A stretch of DNA of 64,000 nucleotides from contig CM040423.1 of the NCBI GenBank assembly GCA_022702705.1, positions 125,501,852 to 125,565,851 of the forward strand, read 5' to 3'. The position numbers and the translations under genes were made by a program. This document shows positions 1 through 11,641 of this stretch, in pieces (position 1 is the stretch's first letter; each line of letters starts with the position of its first letter). The stretch is from Papilionanthe hookeriana x Papilionanthe teres (taxonomy: Eukaryota; Streptophyta; Magnoliopsida; Asparagales; Orchidaceae). The notes under the pieces are model-generated. The model searched no databases and was not told where the DNA came from. It worked only from the letters and a program-made list of their open reading frames with translations.

Positions 1-90
1 GTGTTTAAGCCATTTCAAGTTTGAAAAGCTTAAATTAGTTTATTTTCATAGATCCGTTGAATTTATTTCACATTTTTCTTTCACGTTTAG

Positions 91-286
91 ATGGCACCCA
101 AATCTAAGCGTGGAAAGGAACGAGAAAACTTTGATTATAGTAAGTTCGTCACTGCTGCTGCACACTTCTAATATAATGATTTTGCTACGACTCGGATGTT
201 AATCTCAGAGCAAAGTTTCTATAATCCTGGAGGAAGAATTGAGGAGACAATCGTTGCACTCAACTTACAATAATTTTGCTATTTCA
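91..286 (+). pseudogene. Retrotransposon extra ORF, 5' part (split by LTR insertion)
   Basis: This is the N-terminal part of a 'putative plant transposon protein' type gene, a family carried by plant Ty3/gypsy-like elements. Its biochemical role is unknown to me. It opens with ATG at 91 and the basic start MAPKSKRGKERENFDYSKF, typical of the family, then reads in frame up to the insertion at 286. Two in-frame TAA stops (169-171 and 271-273) lie where Gln would suit the family, so each fits a CAA to TAA transition. The ATG is preceded by TTTCACGTTTAG, which could be a splice acceptor, but this is only a possibility. Removing the inserted element and one copy of tttca joins this segment in frame to 7,655 onward. 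Bases 1-90 are non-coding upstream sequence of the same element. Confidence 0.7.
282..286. repeat. Target site duplication, left copy (tttca)
   Basis: The five bases tttca directly precede the TG of the inserted element and recur directly after its terminal CA at 7,650-7,654. Five base pairs is the usual target duplication for Ty3/gypsy and Ty1/copia integrases. Confidence 0.75.
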
Positions 287-2388
287 TGTCGGCATACTTT
301 TAGGTCGTGTGTTTTATTTTGAAAAGGGGTCGCTAACAGAAGTTGTCGGTGAGTCTTTTTTAATTTAATTTAAATAAATAATTTGAAAAGTAGTATTTGA
401 TTTTGAAAATAATTTTAAATTTGAAAATTTTATGATATGAAATCAAACTGATTTCACATCCCAAATAGTTCACATAAACGAGCGCCGCACCACAAACCGT
501 ATATCTATCCCGAAGAATAGACACATTGTTTGATAATGGGGCTCGATTAGATAAACTAGAAAGGTTTGTGACATCCGTTTGGTCTGCGAACCAATTTTAT
601 AAGCCGACAAATTCCCCTGCTTAATACGAAAACATTAAACAGGGATTATATTACCTGGGTCTTAAAATTCCCTATAAGAACAAGCCCCTATAGTTAATTA
701 CATCTTAAGTGACGGGAATCACCTAAGAAAACTCTCGATAATAATCAGTAATTCTGCTCTCAAGAATTTCAAAGTTTAAGTTTTCAAGGAATTGAATTTT
801 GGAATTTCAATAGGGAATGGATCGAGTTTGGAACATTTTGTTTTGGGAATTCAAAGGAAGAAAGGTAGGAGAAATTACGGATTCGAAGCGAACTTCGTAA
901 TTTCCGACTATCCTATTGTTTGGCTTAGATTTAGGAAAGTCCTAATTGTTTATTTAATGTTTTGATCTTGCCAATTTTAATTAATTAGGACTTATATTTG
1001 TGTGATAAAATCACACAAATAGCACTGGAAGATGTGAGGGTTTATGTCGTACCAAACGACTACCTCGTAGTCCTAAGACCGAGCTAGGGCTTAATTTACA
1101 TGACATGATTATGCAAATGCCTAACGAAGAGTTGAGGATTTATGTTACACTAAGTGCAAACTACCTCGAAATCCTATGGATTGGTTATTTAATTCTAGGA
1201 AAGTTTTCTGAAGTAGACTCGGTGTTTCATTGATGACGATGGTCGTGCTGCCCACCATGCTCCGAGCTCCTCATTGTTGCAGAGGTTTAGTTTTAGAAGA
1301 TAAAAAATCAAGAGATGAGAAAAGTGTTCTGGTTTAGATAAGTTTTAAAATCCAACTGTTTTTATGTTTTAATTAAAATAAAATCTTAAAGTTGATTATA
1401 ACAACACCGGTTAAGATCTCACGGTTTCATCCTTCCGGCATCGTTATTTTTATCAGATTCACTTAGTCCAAATGAATTTGCTAAACTCAACTAAATGAGT
1501 TCCACACTTTCATTTAAACCGTGGGAAATCCCGTTAGCAACACGTAGGTTACATCATCCGAGGTATTCCCGATCATCCAACAGGACGTTTTAATTTTAAT
1601 TGTAATTGTAGTTTTGTGTTCTGTTTGTGATTAAATTTTGAGTTGTTTTATATTTTGAGATGTTGTGGCAGTGAATTTTATCTTGTAATGAATTTTAATT
1701 TAGTTTTGGTTTCAGTTTTAGGGACTATCCTAAAGGTGTGGGTTTTCATGCAACAGTAGTTTATCGTGCAAGAAAAGTAAGTGCAATGCGATTAAATAAA
1801 TTGCAATAAGGTAAATTGTAATAAAATAAAAGCATACCTGGAGGGTCTTTCCGTCATCCCAAGATGCACTTAAAACACAATTAGAATATTTAAGCAAGTT
1901 CCTAGGTAAAGCTAAGGGAAGGGTTATAGTTTTCTACCAAATTCCTAATCCTATAGCTAGTCATTTCCTATGACGTCTAGGTTCGTGTGTTTTGGTTTGA
2001 GGACGATTTTCTTCATCAAAGAACAATTAAGTTCAATTGTTCTTATAAGTATCTTATCATATTGAGGAAGTGCTTAAGAAGAATCTTAAACATCTTTTCA
2101 ATATTACTAGGATTGTTTTTAAGTCCAAGAGAATTTAATTATACAAATGAATTAATCGTCCGGGAATTCAAATTTTGTTGTTATCTTACTCAGTGAACTA
2201 GGACATTTTGATATCCTATAAGTGAAGTAACATTTCATTTAATGTTCTGTTTAAGAGTTATGATAACCAAAGTTTTCGAGGGCAAATTGGTGTTCAAATG
2301 GTTTGTGATTTAATTTCGATTATCTGGATTTAAATTTGGAATAGTGTTCAAGTTGCTTTATATTTAATTTCTTTATGTCTTAGGTGAT

Positions 2389-2690
2389 GTTATTTAATTC
2401 AATTTAATTTAACTTTAATTTAATTTATTTTGGTTTAGTTTTAATTTTAATTTTGATTTTTAATTTTAATTTTAATTTTAATTTTAATTTTAATTTTAAT
2501 TTTATTTTAATTTTATTTGATTTTATTTTATTTTTATTTTATTTTAATTTAATTTAATTTAATTTAATTTAATATGTTTTAATTTAATTTAATTTAATTT
2601 AATTTAATTTAATTGATTTAATTTGTTTGATTTAATTTAATTTAATCTTTAATTTAATTTTATTTTTAATTTTAATTTAATTGAAAATTT
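2389..2690. repeat. (TTTAA)n-type microsatellite inside giant LTR copy 1
   Basis: About 300 bp is made almost entirely of taattt/tttaa units with a few interruptions. The second copy carries the same tract, differently arranged, at about 58,930-59,290, so it belongs to the element and varies in length by slippage. Confidence 0.85.
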
Positions 2691-4499
2691 AAAAAGAGTT
2701 TAATAATTTAACTTTTTAATTTAATTTTAATGATTAAGTAATTTAACATTTTAAAACTTAAATTTGAATTATCATTTTTAATTAGGAATTAAATATTATT
2801 GAGATGATTAATTTAGGGATCCTTAGATTAAAGAACAAATTTCTTCCTAATAATGTCCCTATTTTAATAATTCCAATTTTATTATTCTTCCAAATTTAAT
2901 CAATTATTTAATTAAGGTTTATTTTAATTATCTTCAAATTGTTTAGTAGGTTTCTACCCTTTAATTATTTGAATTTCAATCATCCAAATCAGATTAAGAT
3001 CAAATATTTTACTTATTAATTTTATTAAACCTAAAGTTTTAATTAAGGGCTAAAATTTTAATTACCATTTTGCCCTTCAAGCTTAATAATTTCATAACTC
3101 ACTAAATTGAGCTTAAATGAACTTGAAATTTTTATGTGACTTCACTCATATGTTAATAAAGACATGAGAGGAGAAAATGTGATTTTTCTGTATTTAATTT
3201 ATTTATATAATTATTTTTGGTAGAAAATAGGGATTTCCAAAGAAAATTTAATAATATGACCAAGGAAAAGTTTCTATCCTTGAGAAAATTATGGGACATT
3301 CCTAATGACCAGAGGACCACTTGGACCAATTTTGGTGATTTTTTGAATTATATTATGTTTATTATAATTATTTTAAATTTTGGAGTATTAATTAATTTAA
3401 AAATAAAATAATGGGTGAAAAATAAAATTTATATTTTTCAAAAATCTCTCTGATATCAAGGAAATCAAAGAATTAATTTTTACAATTTTATGATTTTTCT
3501 TTGATTTATTATAATTATTTTAGTGAAAATGTTAGAAAATACATTTTTTTAATTTTAAAATTACCCTAGGGCTTTAAAATTTAATATCTCATTAAATAGA
3601 CCTAAGAAAAATATGGGATTTGTTCCCAAGTGATTAAAATTCAAAATGTGACATTTTGGTGAATTTTATTATTTTATGATTTTTATTATTTTTTAATTAT
3701 TAAAATATTAAAATAATACCAAAAAATTAACTTTTTAGAAAATTAAAATTTTAATTTTCTTAAATTCCCTGATATCAGAGAGGCTCCAAAACCAATTTGA
3801 TGAATTTTTGAAAAGTATTTTGAAAGTTATGAATTTTTAAAGTTCAAATTGACTAAATGGCTTAATCAACCCATTTAGTAGGGCTAACCAAGTCCAATTG
3901 ACTTCAAATTTTTATGGTGGGTTCCTCTGATCCTAAAGGTTAGTGGAGAATTGATTTCAAGTCAATTTGATGTATGGTTCTCTCTAATTAATTAGAGACC
4001 TATTTTGGGTGTTTAAGCCAATTAGGGTTATTTTAAATAAACTAATTCAAAACCTATTTTTCCTAAGGTCCTCTAGTCATAAGAGACATCACCAAATTTT
4101 CCTAGAATTTATTTCACAACATGCTAATTATTAGATTTAAAATACTCGAAAACGGTAACATGAATTTGAAAAATCAATAACTTCTCGTAGGAAAGGCCTC
4201 GACTTTGGAAAATTCGGGGAATGTTCCCAAATTCAGAGGCTTCAAAAGCCCTATGGTCTCATGCCATGATGAATTTCCTATATGCATGGAGAATTAAAAG
4301 AATGCAGAGGGTAAATAAATCATTAAAAATAAAATAGTTGATGAAATTAAATGATTTCTTTCCCACATTATTCTCCTCTGTTTACTGAGCAAGAGGGTAT
4401 TTTTATTTTATTTTTCTGATTTTTCTACACAAAGTTATGGATTTTTAAAGTTTAGGGAATTAAATAAATCAGAAAATACCCTAATTTTCTATTTATCCA

Positions 4500-5560
4500 C
4501 GCGGCGCCGCGTCAACCTCGGCAGCTCTGAAACGCCTCGTGGCGCTCTCCGATTCGACGCCACCATCGGACTCAGCGCTCCCGGGGCCCGCTGTATCGTT
4601 CCATTACCTCATCCGGGGCGATCCTGACCATCCGTCCGCGCGTGTATTAAATGAACGGCATCTGTTCATCGTCCCTAAGCGTCCTCACCCGAGAGCCGTC
4701 CGTCCTCTAGGCCTAAGATCTCACTCGATACTCGACCAAATTGAACGTTCTTATGCTGCTATGGATTCGTCTCGAGAAGACGAACACATCCATATGGTTT
4801 ATGTGGCATGAAATTGACTCGATAAAAATGGAGAATGTTCGAAGCTCGGGAAGAAGAGTGAGGCCATACCTTTGCTCGGAGAAGTGTGGCTTCGATCCGA
4901 GGGTTGTGTCACCTTCGATTGGATCCCAACAAGCTCCGGATGAAGTCTCCTGAGTACGGTGAGTTGCCTAGCTACGAAAGCGACCACGGCCGATCCACAA
5001 AGCTTGGAGGCTGGAGCAAGCTGGGTGGCTCTGGAGATGGGGCTTTCGAGTGGGAAACTTCTCCTCTTGTTCCGGTGAAGGTGTAGGACCGATCGATTTG
5101 AGGATTGGCTCACTGTGGCAAAGTGTCCTGGTTTTGGATGAAATTTCAGTTGAGAAATTGGATTCTGTCAGTGGGGATTAGGGCAAATTGACATTAGGGA
5201 TCAACTGCTTTAAGTATGGAGTAGGGTTTGGAACAATTTTGGCAGAGTTTCGGCAGGGTTTGTGCAACTCTCTTCTCATGGCCATGAGGGGGTCGGGTTT
5301 AAATAGAGGTGGCTGGAGAGCCTCACAGGGATGGCCAAGTGTTGGGATCAACTGCTCTGGGCATGGGAAGAATAGCCATGGTGGCCATTGGGCATGGGGC
5401 GGCTCGACGAGGTGGAATTCAAAGTTTGGCTCCTCCCAAGGTCTCGGCCATGGTGTTTTCCGGCGACCCAGGCGGCCGGCCGGCAGGCATGGGTCACCCT
5501 CAGGGTCAGTGAGGTCAGAGCTTGATTCCTGTGAGTTCAATTGATGGTTTCCATGTGTAA
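4500..5560 (+). other. GC-rich core of giant LTR copy 1, possible promoter/leader
   Basis: Composition changes sharply from AT-rich to GC-rich at the 12-bp palindrome CGCGGCGCCGCG (4,500-4,511). The GC-rich stretch holds several open frames of 60-120 codons on both strands. The matching stretch in copy 2 (about 61,090-62,160) has similar frames, but the differences show no codon pattern, so I do not call a gene. A TATA-like TTTAAATAG lies at 5,298-5,306 and is kept in copy 2 at 61,884-61,892. The conserved context would suit an LTR promoter or leader, but nothing in the sequence proves this. Confidence 0.35.
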
Positions 5561-5999
5561 AGGTGGTGAATTGAAATGGAATGGGAAGGGGGTGATTTTG
5601 GCTTAGTTTAGGTCAACCCAAGTATTTGTGCTTGGTTCACCATCCAAGGCTTGACCTTGGGCTGAGGGGAAATCATTTGGGTCAGTTGAATTGTGGTAGT
5701 GAAGTCCACATCCATGATGAGGTGGCTAAACATGGTTTAGAGTGTATCATGTTTAAGGTAAAAGGGCTTAAAAGGGTTTAAGAAAGAGACCCTCTCTCTT
5801 ACCATTAATGGTTTGGTGAGGTGGAAAGTGGATTCCATGGCTCTCATGGCTCCTATGGGGCTCATGCATGGCTTCATGGCTTGTCTTTGGCTTGGGGAAA
5901 AGCTTGGTCAATTTCATGAAAATGGATCTTAGAAATTTTGGTAATTTGATGGGAATTTGTATGGGGCTTAACTTGGAATGGCTTCATGATGAGTTTTGA

Positions 6000-7150
6000 A
6001 ACTTAGGGATTGATTTTAATTAAGGGTATGATGAGAATAATTTGTCATATGGGCTTTAGCATGAAATTTGGGCTTTTAGGAAGGTTTAAGAAGGTGGGCC
6101 TTTGGTTTGAAAATAAATTTATGGATGGGAATTTTGTAAATGATTGGGCCAAACAAATGTTGTGTTTAGTTCATAGATGTGTCATGAGTGATTTGAAGCA
6201 AATTGGGAGTGATTTGGGTTTGAATTGGGTTGAAATTGGGCTTCTTTGGTGAATGGGCCAATATGGGTCAAATTGGGCTAACTTGGGCCAATGTTGGGCT
6301 AGGGTTGAAATTAATGTAAAATAAATGTTGGGAAATGTTTATGGGAGTGTTTGAAAGAGGTTTTGGCTTTGGTTGGGTTTTGATTTTGGGTTTTGGGCTT
6401 ATTTGGGTTAGGTTTGGGTTTAGGTCAAAATTGGGCCTTTTAGCTTTGGGTTGAATTTGAGTGGGGTTTGGGTCTACATTTTGGGCAAATCATGTTAAGG
6501 TTTTGCTTGTGGGAATGTTAAGGAAGGTTTAGAAAAGATTTGGGGTTAATTGGAGTTGAATTGGGTGAGTTTGGGTTAGGTTTGGGTCATGGGTCCAAAT
6601 TGGGCTTTAAGGCCAAAAGTGAAATTGGATCCAAATGTCAATCAAATTGGACTTGGATTTGGTCTAGATTGGTGTTGGGAATGTTGAATGGAAGTTTAGA
6701 ATTGAATTGGACCAAAATTTGGGTCAATTGGGTAGGTTTGGTTTGACATTGGGTTCACTTTGGGTTAAAATGGGTCAAATTGGGGGTTTTGACAAAATTA
6801 GGGTAAATTGACAAAAATGGCCTATGGTGTAGTTGAACAAAAGGAAATTGAGATTATTTGGGATTTTCTGGAATTTTCTGGGAATTTTCTGAATTTTTGG
6901 ATTTTTGGGTCAAGAGGGGTATTTTGGGTATTTGGAGGGTATTGGGAGGTGTTTTTGGAATTTTTGATTTTTTTGGCTATGGATGATCAACTTGAGTAAT
7001 TTGGAAATGTTTGGGATTGATTTTGGGGAATTTTGGGTGATTTGGAAATTTTGGAGGATTTCAAGGGTTTTGGGTAGGCTAGGCGGGTGTAGGGTCCGGG
7101 GGTCAAAATCGAAAATTTGGAAAATTGAAGATTGGGTGAATGTAAGTGGA
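6000..7150 (+). other. C-poor, G/T-rich 3' part of giant LTR with satellite-like segment
   Basis: The plus strand is rich in TTTGGG/TTGGGC and almost lacks C. Bases 6,985-7,085 start gatcaacttgagtaatttgg and run colinearly with half of the 320-bp satellite monomer that fills 11.7-25.1 kb, ending at ggatttcaagggttttggg, which pairs with ggatttttagggttttaag in the satellite. Bases 6,901-6,930 also resemble the satellite motif tttttgggccataggggcat. The same segment is present in copy 2 near 63,580-63,690. Confidence 0.55.
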
Positions 7151-7649
7151 ATGAAATCATTTTGGTTGAGCCATGAAGCCATATCAAGCCCACATGAGCC
7201 ATGAAGGGACTCATTTGAGGCATCCACCATGTTGTTCCTAACCCTCTTAGCCAAGGGCTTAGGGGTTAAGGGCCATCCATGTGAATCACCTTTATGAGTC
7301 AGGAGGTCAAGTTGGGTATGGGTGTGTGAAGGTGTGTAAAAGTGTAGTGTATAGGTGTAGTGTGTGTGTAAGTCAGCCCTTCACCAGACCAGGCCACCCA
7401 AGGCAGTCCTAAGGCCAAAGAGTCCTATAGGAAACCATCCTTTAAACTTCCACATTTGATTTCAACCCTCTAGGTGATTGGGGGTCTACAGTCAAGTTTG
7501 TGGAGTTTGCAGGGAGTTAAGAAGTGGTTTGAACTTCTAAGTGGCGGGTCCCAATTCTAGTCCTTTAAGATAGTCAAAGGAAGAGCCTAAGGCTAGATCC
7601 TAAGTACTAAAAAGAAGAAGAGAAGACCTCATCAAAAATGAGGTCAACA

Positions 7650-7654
7650 TTTCA
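7650..7654. repeat. Target site duplication, right copy (tttca)
   Basis: This is the right-hand partner of the tttca at 282-286. It directly follows the terminal CA of the 7.36-kb element. Confidence 0.75.
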
Positions 7655-8616
7655 CTGTTGTTGTCGTTATCTTGGTAGTTAGAGAATTTTATGCTAATTT
7701 CGTGGATGCGGAGGAATACGAGAATTTCGTTCAAGGAGTTCGAGTAGGATTCACTCCTGAACGCATCAACATTTTCTATGTCCTACTGCCAAACATTGAG
7801 CGTTATTACTCAGGTTTATCTCCATCTGAGGAAGATTCAAACATGATCATTGCCTACTTGACTGATAGTACTAGAGCCTGGAAGACTCAAAATGGAAAAA
7901 GGGTAAATTTTTCATCTTCTAAGCTTAATGGTGTTGCCAAGGCATGTCACTACTTTATTTCAGCTAGTCTCCTTCCATCTAATCATCTGTGTGAAGTTAC
8001 CAGAGATAGAGCTATTCTAAACTATTGCATTTAAGAGTGGAAGTCTATTGATGTAGGGAGCACTATTTATGATTCTGTGGAGGCTACTGCTCATTCTTGC
8101 ACATTTATTGGACTTGGTTTTCCATCACTGATCTTCTCTCTATATCAAAGTGCTAGAGTAGTTACTAAGCATTTTGAGGAAAAGCTCAAGTGGATGAAGC
8201 CTATAGGAAGAGAGAGCATCAGCATTTATGATCGACTGCGAGGTAAGAGTTATAATGCACGTGCTGGTTCATTACTTACTTCAGGTAGAGCTTCTACTTC
8301 TAGACCATCTACTTCTGCTGAGCCATCATCTACATTTTGGAAAACCATGCATGATCTGTTCATAGAGCAACACCATGAGTTATTCATAACTCACTGCAGA
8401 GTAGATATCATAGACAAGAAGATTGATCACCTTTTTGAGTATACACAAAGAAAGAGTGATTATGATGTTGAGTATTCAGAGTCTTTAGTGAGATTTCTGA
8501 AGGGAGAGCATGATGTTCAGTTCTCTACTTGTCCCAGATTTTCACCCTATGTTGATCCTAAGGATATGGAGTTCTCTTTTGGTGATGATGATGATGAAGC
8601 TACAGACAGTGATTAG
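7655..8616 (+). pseudogene. Retrotransposon extra ORF, main part ('putative plant transposon protein' family)
   Basis: This continues, in frame, the ORF that starts at 91. The hallmark VVREFYANFVDAEEY lies near the start of the segment, followed by VRGVRV-like and TRAWK-like stretches shared by this plant family. A single in-frame TAA at 8,032-8,034 (again where CAA would fit) divides the segment into 120- and 179-codon open stretches. The C-terminal part has a Ser/Thr-rich linker (about 8,275-8,330), a helical stretch with IIDKKIDHLFEY, and a very acidic end (DDDDEATDSD) before TAG at 8,614-8,616. No catalytic motif is visible. Lying upstream of a purine tract and an LTR, it sits where Athila/Calypso-type Ty3/gypsy elements carry an extra ORF between pol and the 3' LTR. 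The family name is recognition from memory; the function is unknown. All three internal stops fit C-to-T decay. Confidence 0.7.
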
Positions 8617-9913
8617 TAGCATTTATTGATTATGTTTTTAGAGTGTTTTCTTATTTCTTGTACTATTGTTAGTGTTGTTGTGAACTTTTTATGTTAAAAC
8701 TATTTCTTAGCTTATCTGATGTGTGTTTAAGACTGAGATGTGAATGAATTTCTATAAAATTTTATTTCTATTTCAGCCTACTGTTTAGTGTTCAGGAATA
8801 GTTAGTAATTTGCATGTTCTAAAAAAACAGAAAAGGGAAGAAAAAAAATTTTTAATTAACTCCTGCTCTGCAAAACTTTTCTATATATGCAATCATTTCT
8901 ATTATATTCATATTATAGCATGTGTAGAAGTAGAGCTTAGTTTTTCCTTACAACACCATTGTTATACTTAGATTAATTCATGTTTATTTCTTTCTCTCAT
9001 GCTTTAGAAAAATTTCATAATTCATATTTATACTAAAGATGAAGTTTGGGGGATGGAAAATATTTATCAAATTTAAATATTATTTGTCCTTAAAGAACTA
9101 ATATTTCCTTTAAAAATATAATAACATAACATAGGGAATGAAAAATCTGTTTAAGATTACCTAAATTTTTTATTTTATAAATAATCTAGTAAACTTAACT
9201 ATAATTTCAAAAATTTTGGTTGATTTTAAGAATAGAATTATTTAGCTTAAAGAATAATAAGATGAAAATTTTTCTATTTATAGTAAAGAGATTTGTATTT
9301 TTGAAATACTAAGGAATCAAGATTATTGCTTGAAAAAGAAAAGATTGAAATAAGTTTTGAAAAATAATAAATTATTAATGTCATATTCATTAAGTAAAAA
9401 TTTATAAGTTTTTGAAAATAAGTTAAGGATAGTGAAGTTCAAAATCATTAATAGGCTATCCAAAAAAAAGTAATCCTCACTTAAAAAAAATAAAAAAAAA
9501 GAAAGGAAAAAAAATTGAGGAGAAACTTGAGGAAATGCCTAATCAAAAATTGGCTTCACTTGAATTATCTTATATTAAGAAAACTGATTATATTTTTAAC
9601 TTAATTTCTATGTACATATATTTTTACTAGAAAAATGTTTCATGAAAATCTTTTTCTTGTAAATATTCTATGTGACCTTGATATGATAAACTACAATTAT
9701 TCTTGAAATATATAAAAAAATTGGAAGTCTTATGATTTGATAATTAAATGTTTGTTTAATTCTTAAAATTAAACTTAATTAGTGAAATTTGATTAATGAT
9801 TTGCTAAAGCATTTATAAAACCAAAAACTATAAAATCTTAATTATTTTAACTTCATTCCAAATGTTATTTATTTTATGTAATTAAAAACGTTACTTGAGG
9901 ACATGTAACGTTT
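8617..9913 (+). other. AT-rich non-coding stretch between extra ORF and LTR
   Basis: No open frame or domain is visible. It contains A-rich runs (for example 9,462-9,520) and a purine-rich gaagtttgggggatgg at about 9,040-9,055 that resembles the later purine tract. It is probably the untranslated 3' internal region of the retrotransposon. Confidence 0.5.
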
Positions 9914-9924
9914 AAGTTTGGGGA
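9914..9924 (+). promoter_or_regulatory. Polypurine tract-like site before LTR
   Basis: AAGTTTGGGGA sits four bases before the TG that opens the LTR at 9,928. Plant Ty3/gypsy elements commonly have a tract of this form directly before the 3' LTR, where it primes plus-strand synthesis. It is interrupted by TTT, so it is an imperfect purine tract. Confidence 0.45.
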
Positions 9925-10101
9925 ATTTGATCTACCTAAAAAATACCCATTTTTATGCCTTATTTATGATTCAATTCTTAAGGATATTATGCTTTAATGA
10001 AAGGTAGTTTCATGTTCTTGGATGTAGATGATTAAAAAGAGTTCAAGAAGGAAAAAAAGGAGCAAAATGGAGCTTATGGAGCAATTTTTGGAATTATTGG
10101 C

Positions 10102-10140
10102 CTGGCGCCTAGGCTCCAGAGTCCGGCGCTTAAGCGCCAG
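10102..10140. repeat. GC-rich palindromic cluster in the LTR
   Basis: Inside AT-rich sequence, this 39-bp stretch has repeated GGCGC/GCGCC cores, including the perfect 14-bp palindrome GGCGCTTAAGCGCC at 10,125-10,138. A related CGCCTAGGCGCG lies near 10,350-10,361. Repeated gcgcc/ggcgc boxes upstream of the TATA box may be LTR enhancer elements; this is inference. Confidence 0.5.
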
Positions 10141-10445
10141 TTCGATACAGATGCTGTTATGTTCTTTTGATGACTTTGGGTAGTGATTTTAACGGTGTTA
10201 AGCGGTTATTGGAGCTTCTAGAAGACTGAAAGTTACTCCTAATATATAGGACATGTGGTACAATGTATTTGGACACAAGGAAACGGTCTGGATCGCAAAT
10301 AGGTGTGACCCAAAGTAAAGAGCTCCGAACGACCTGGTGACGGAGTCCGACGCCTAGGCGCGACGGGTACCTTCTAGAAAATACATTGAATTTGGATGAA
10401 TTTTGAAGAGGTGCCTTAAGCAACCCCTGGTAAAATTCAGAGCTC

Positions 10446-10453
10446 TATAAATA
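10446..10453 (+). promoter_or_regulatory. TATA box of the LTR promoter
   Basis: TATAAATA in the context agctcTATAAATAggagcc is a canonical plant TATA box. It sits about 520 bp into the LTR, leaving roughly 1.2 kb for R and U5. Confidence 0.6.
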
Positions 10454-11641
10454 GGAGCCCATTCTACAGAGAAAATCACACCAAAATCCGCCCTCTTAGT
10501 ACACATACCCATTTTAGCCTATTTTAGTCTCTTCCATACTTAGGGTGCCACTTTATTTTGTATCTAGTGAGTTTATTTTGAGTGTTTATTGTGTGTAATT
10601 GTTGTTAGAGTCTTTCATTATTACGTTAGAGTCAGTAGAAGTCAGCGGAGCTTTTGAAGGAACACTTCAGATAAGTATTTGTACTTTGGTTCAAAGTTTT
10701 ATAAATATGTTTTGTTGTTTCATCTTTATGAGTTCTGAGTAGTTAGTTATCTTTCTCCTTTGAACTATGAAAAGATTATAAATTAATTAAATTTTGTAGG
10801 AGAATTAAATATAAAATATTTTTAAATATTGTGATGATATTAATACTCGATCTTAGTTTACTTTTTAAATTGCCCATTTAATTTGTCAAAACTCGTTGAA
10901 GAATTTTGAGACCTATCCAGAGATAAATTCTTAACTAGTAGATATCACATGAATCCTTAGGTAATCGCAGGCTATACGCGGATTGTTTAAAGTGAAGTGC
11001 AAATAAATATGAAGATATTATTTATTGGGCATAGAATTAATTAGTTTTAGAGTGACAGACTAAATTCTAATAATTTGGTTTATAGAAATGTAGCGGGTCA
11101 CTGGTAGAGAGACCATACCACCCTTGGACATCTAGTAGTGTGAGCCTAGATTAACCCATTCTACTAATAACACATCCTGAGCCTAACTATAGATTAGTCA
11201 ATGTTCTTTGCACGTGGACCAAAGGGTAAAGAATAGGAATGCTTCTATTTGACACAATACTATAATCTTAATTCTCTATAAAAGATAATTAATCTATAAG
11301 TCTTGGATTTGTTGAAAAAGGAGAAAGTCATTTTTATAACTGCATTGAATTTTAATTATTACTTACTTTACTTTCCTGCTTATTGCTTACTTTCTTTTAG
11401 TAAAAGTTATTAGTTAATTAAATTTGGATATATATAAAAAAAGTATATATAATTTGCATAAGACAATTTCAAAATATTACTTATATATTTTTACTTTTTA
11501 TTTTTATTATCCATGTGGAATCGATAACCAGGACGCCACTAGAGCCCTGTATTACTTGAACGATACGTATACTTGCGTTTAAAACTGTGACTTTTACAAT
11601 AGTTAAATCTAATAAAATAATAAAAAAAATCTCGCACATCA

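Larger units (their letters stand above)
287..7649 (+). mobile_element. Giant solo-LTR-like element, copy 1 (7,363 bp)
   Basis: The element begins TGTCGGCATAC, ends GAGGTCAACA, and is flanked by the 5-bp duplication tttca. It therefore has the TG...CA ends and target duplication of an LTR retrotransposon insertion. It has no gag, protease, RT, RNase H or integrase and no internal pair of terminal repeats, so it reads as one LTR left after recombination between two LTRs. At 7.36 kb it would be very long for an LTR. Composition is layered: an AT-rich left half with a (TTTAA)n tract, a GC-rich core near 4.5-5.5 kb, and a C-poor G/T-rich right part from 6.0 to 7.15 kb. A second copy starts at 56,814. 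Tat/Ogre-like Ty3/gypsy elements are known for unusually long LTRs, which makes that lineage the best guess. A non-autonomous element of another kind is not excluded. Orientation is arbitrary. Confidence 0.65.
9928..11641 (+). mobile_element. LTR, about 1.7 kb, of a Ty3/gypsy-like element
   Basis: The proposed LTR starts TGATCTACC just after the purine tract and ends CTCGCACATCA at 11,641. It contains a clear TATA box (TATAAATA at 10,446) followed by a plausible transcribed leader, and GC-rich palindromic motifs upstream of the TATA. The other LTR of this element is not in the window, so the ends rest on the TG/CA rule, the purine tract and resemblance to plant LTR ends known to me. What follows it looks weakly like a primer binding site, so it could be the 3' LTR of the left element, the 5' LTR of another, or both. 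Confidence 0.5.

Noticed and set aside
565..590. tttgtgacatcc shared by the LTR (566-577) and the spacer repeats (about 25,464 and 25,497)
   Set aside because: Twelve bases without extension on either side; too short to claim homology.
4539..4811. 90-codon frame in the GC-rich core of the LTR, with an 87-codon counterpart at 61,130-61,393
   Set aside because: The two copies are homologous DNA anyway. Differences do not favour third positions, frames shift between copies, and there is no recognisable domain.
5178..5544. Overlapping 118- and 120-codon frames on opposite strands in the LTR
   Set aside because: Antisense shadows in GC-rich DNA; the matching frames in copy 2 differ in length and sequence.
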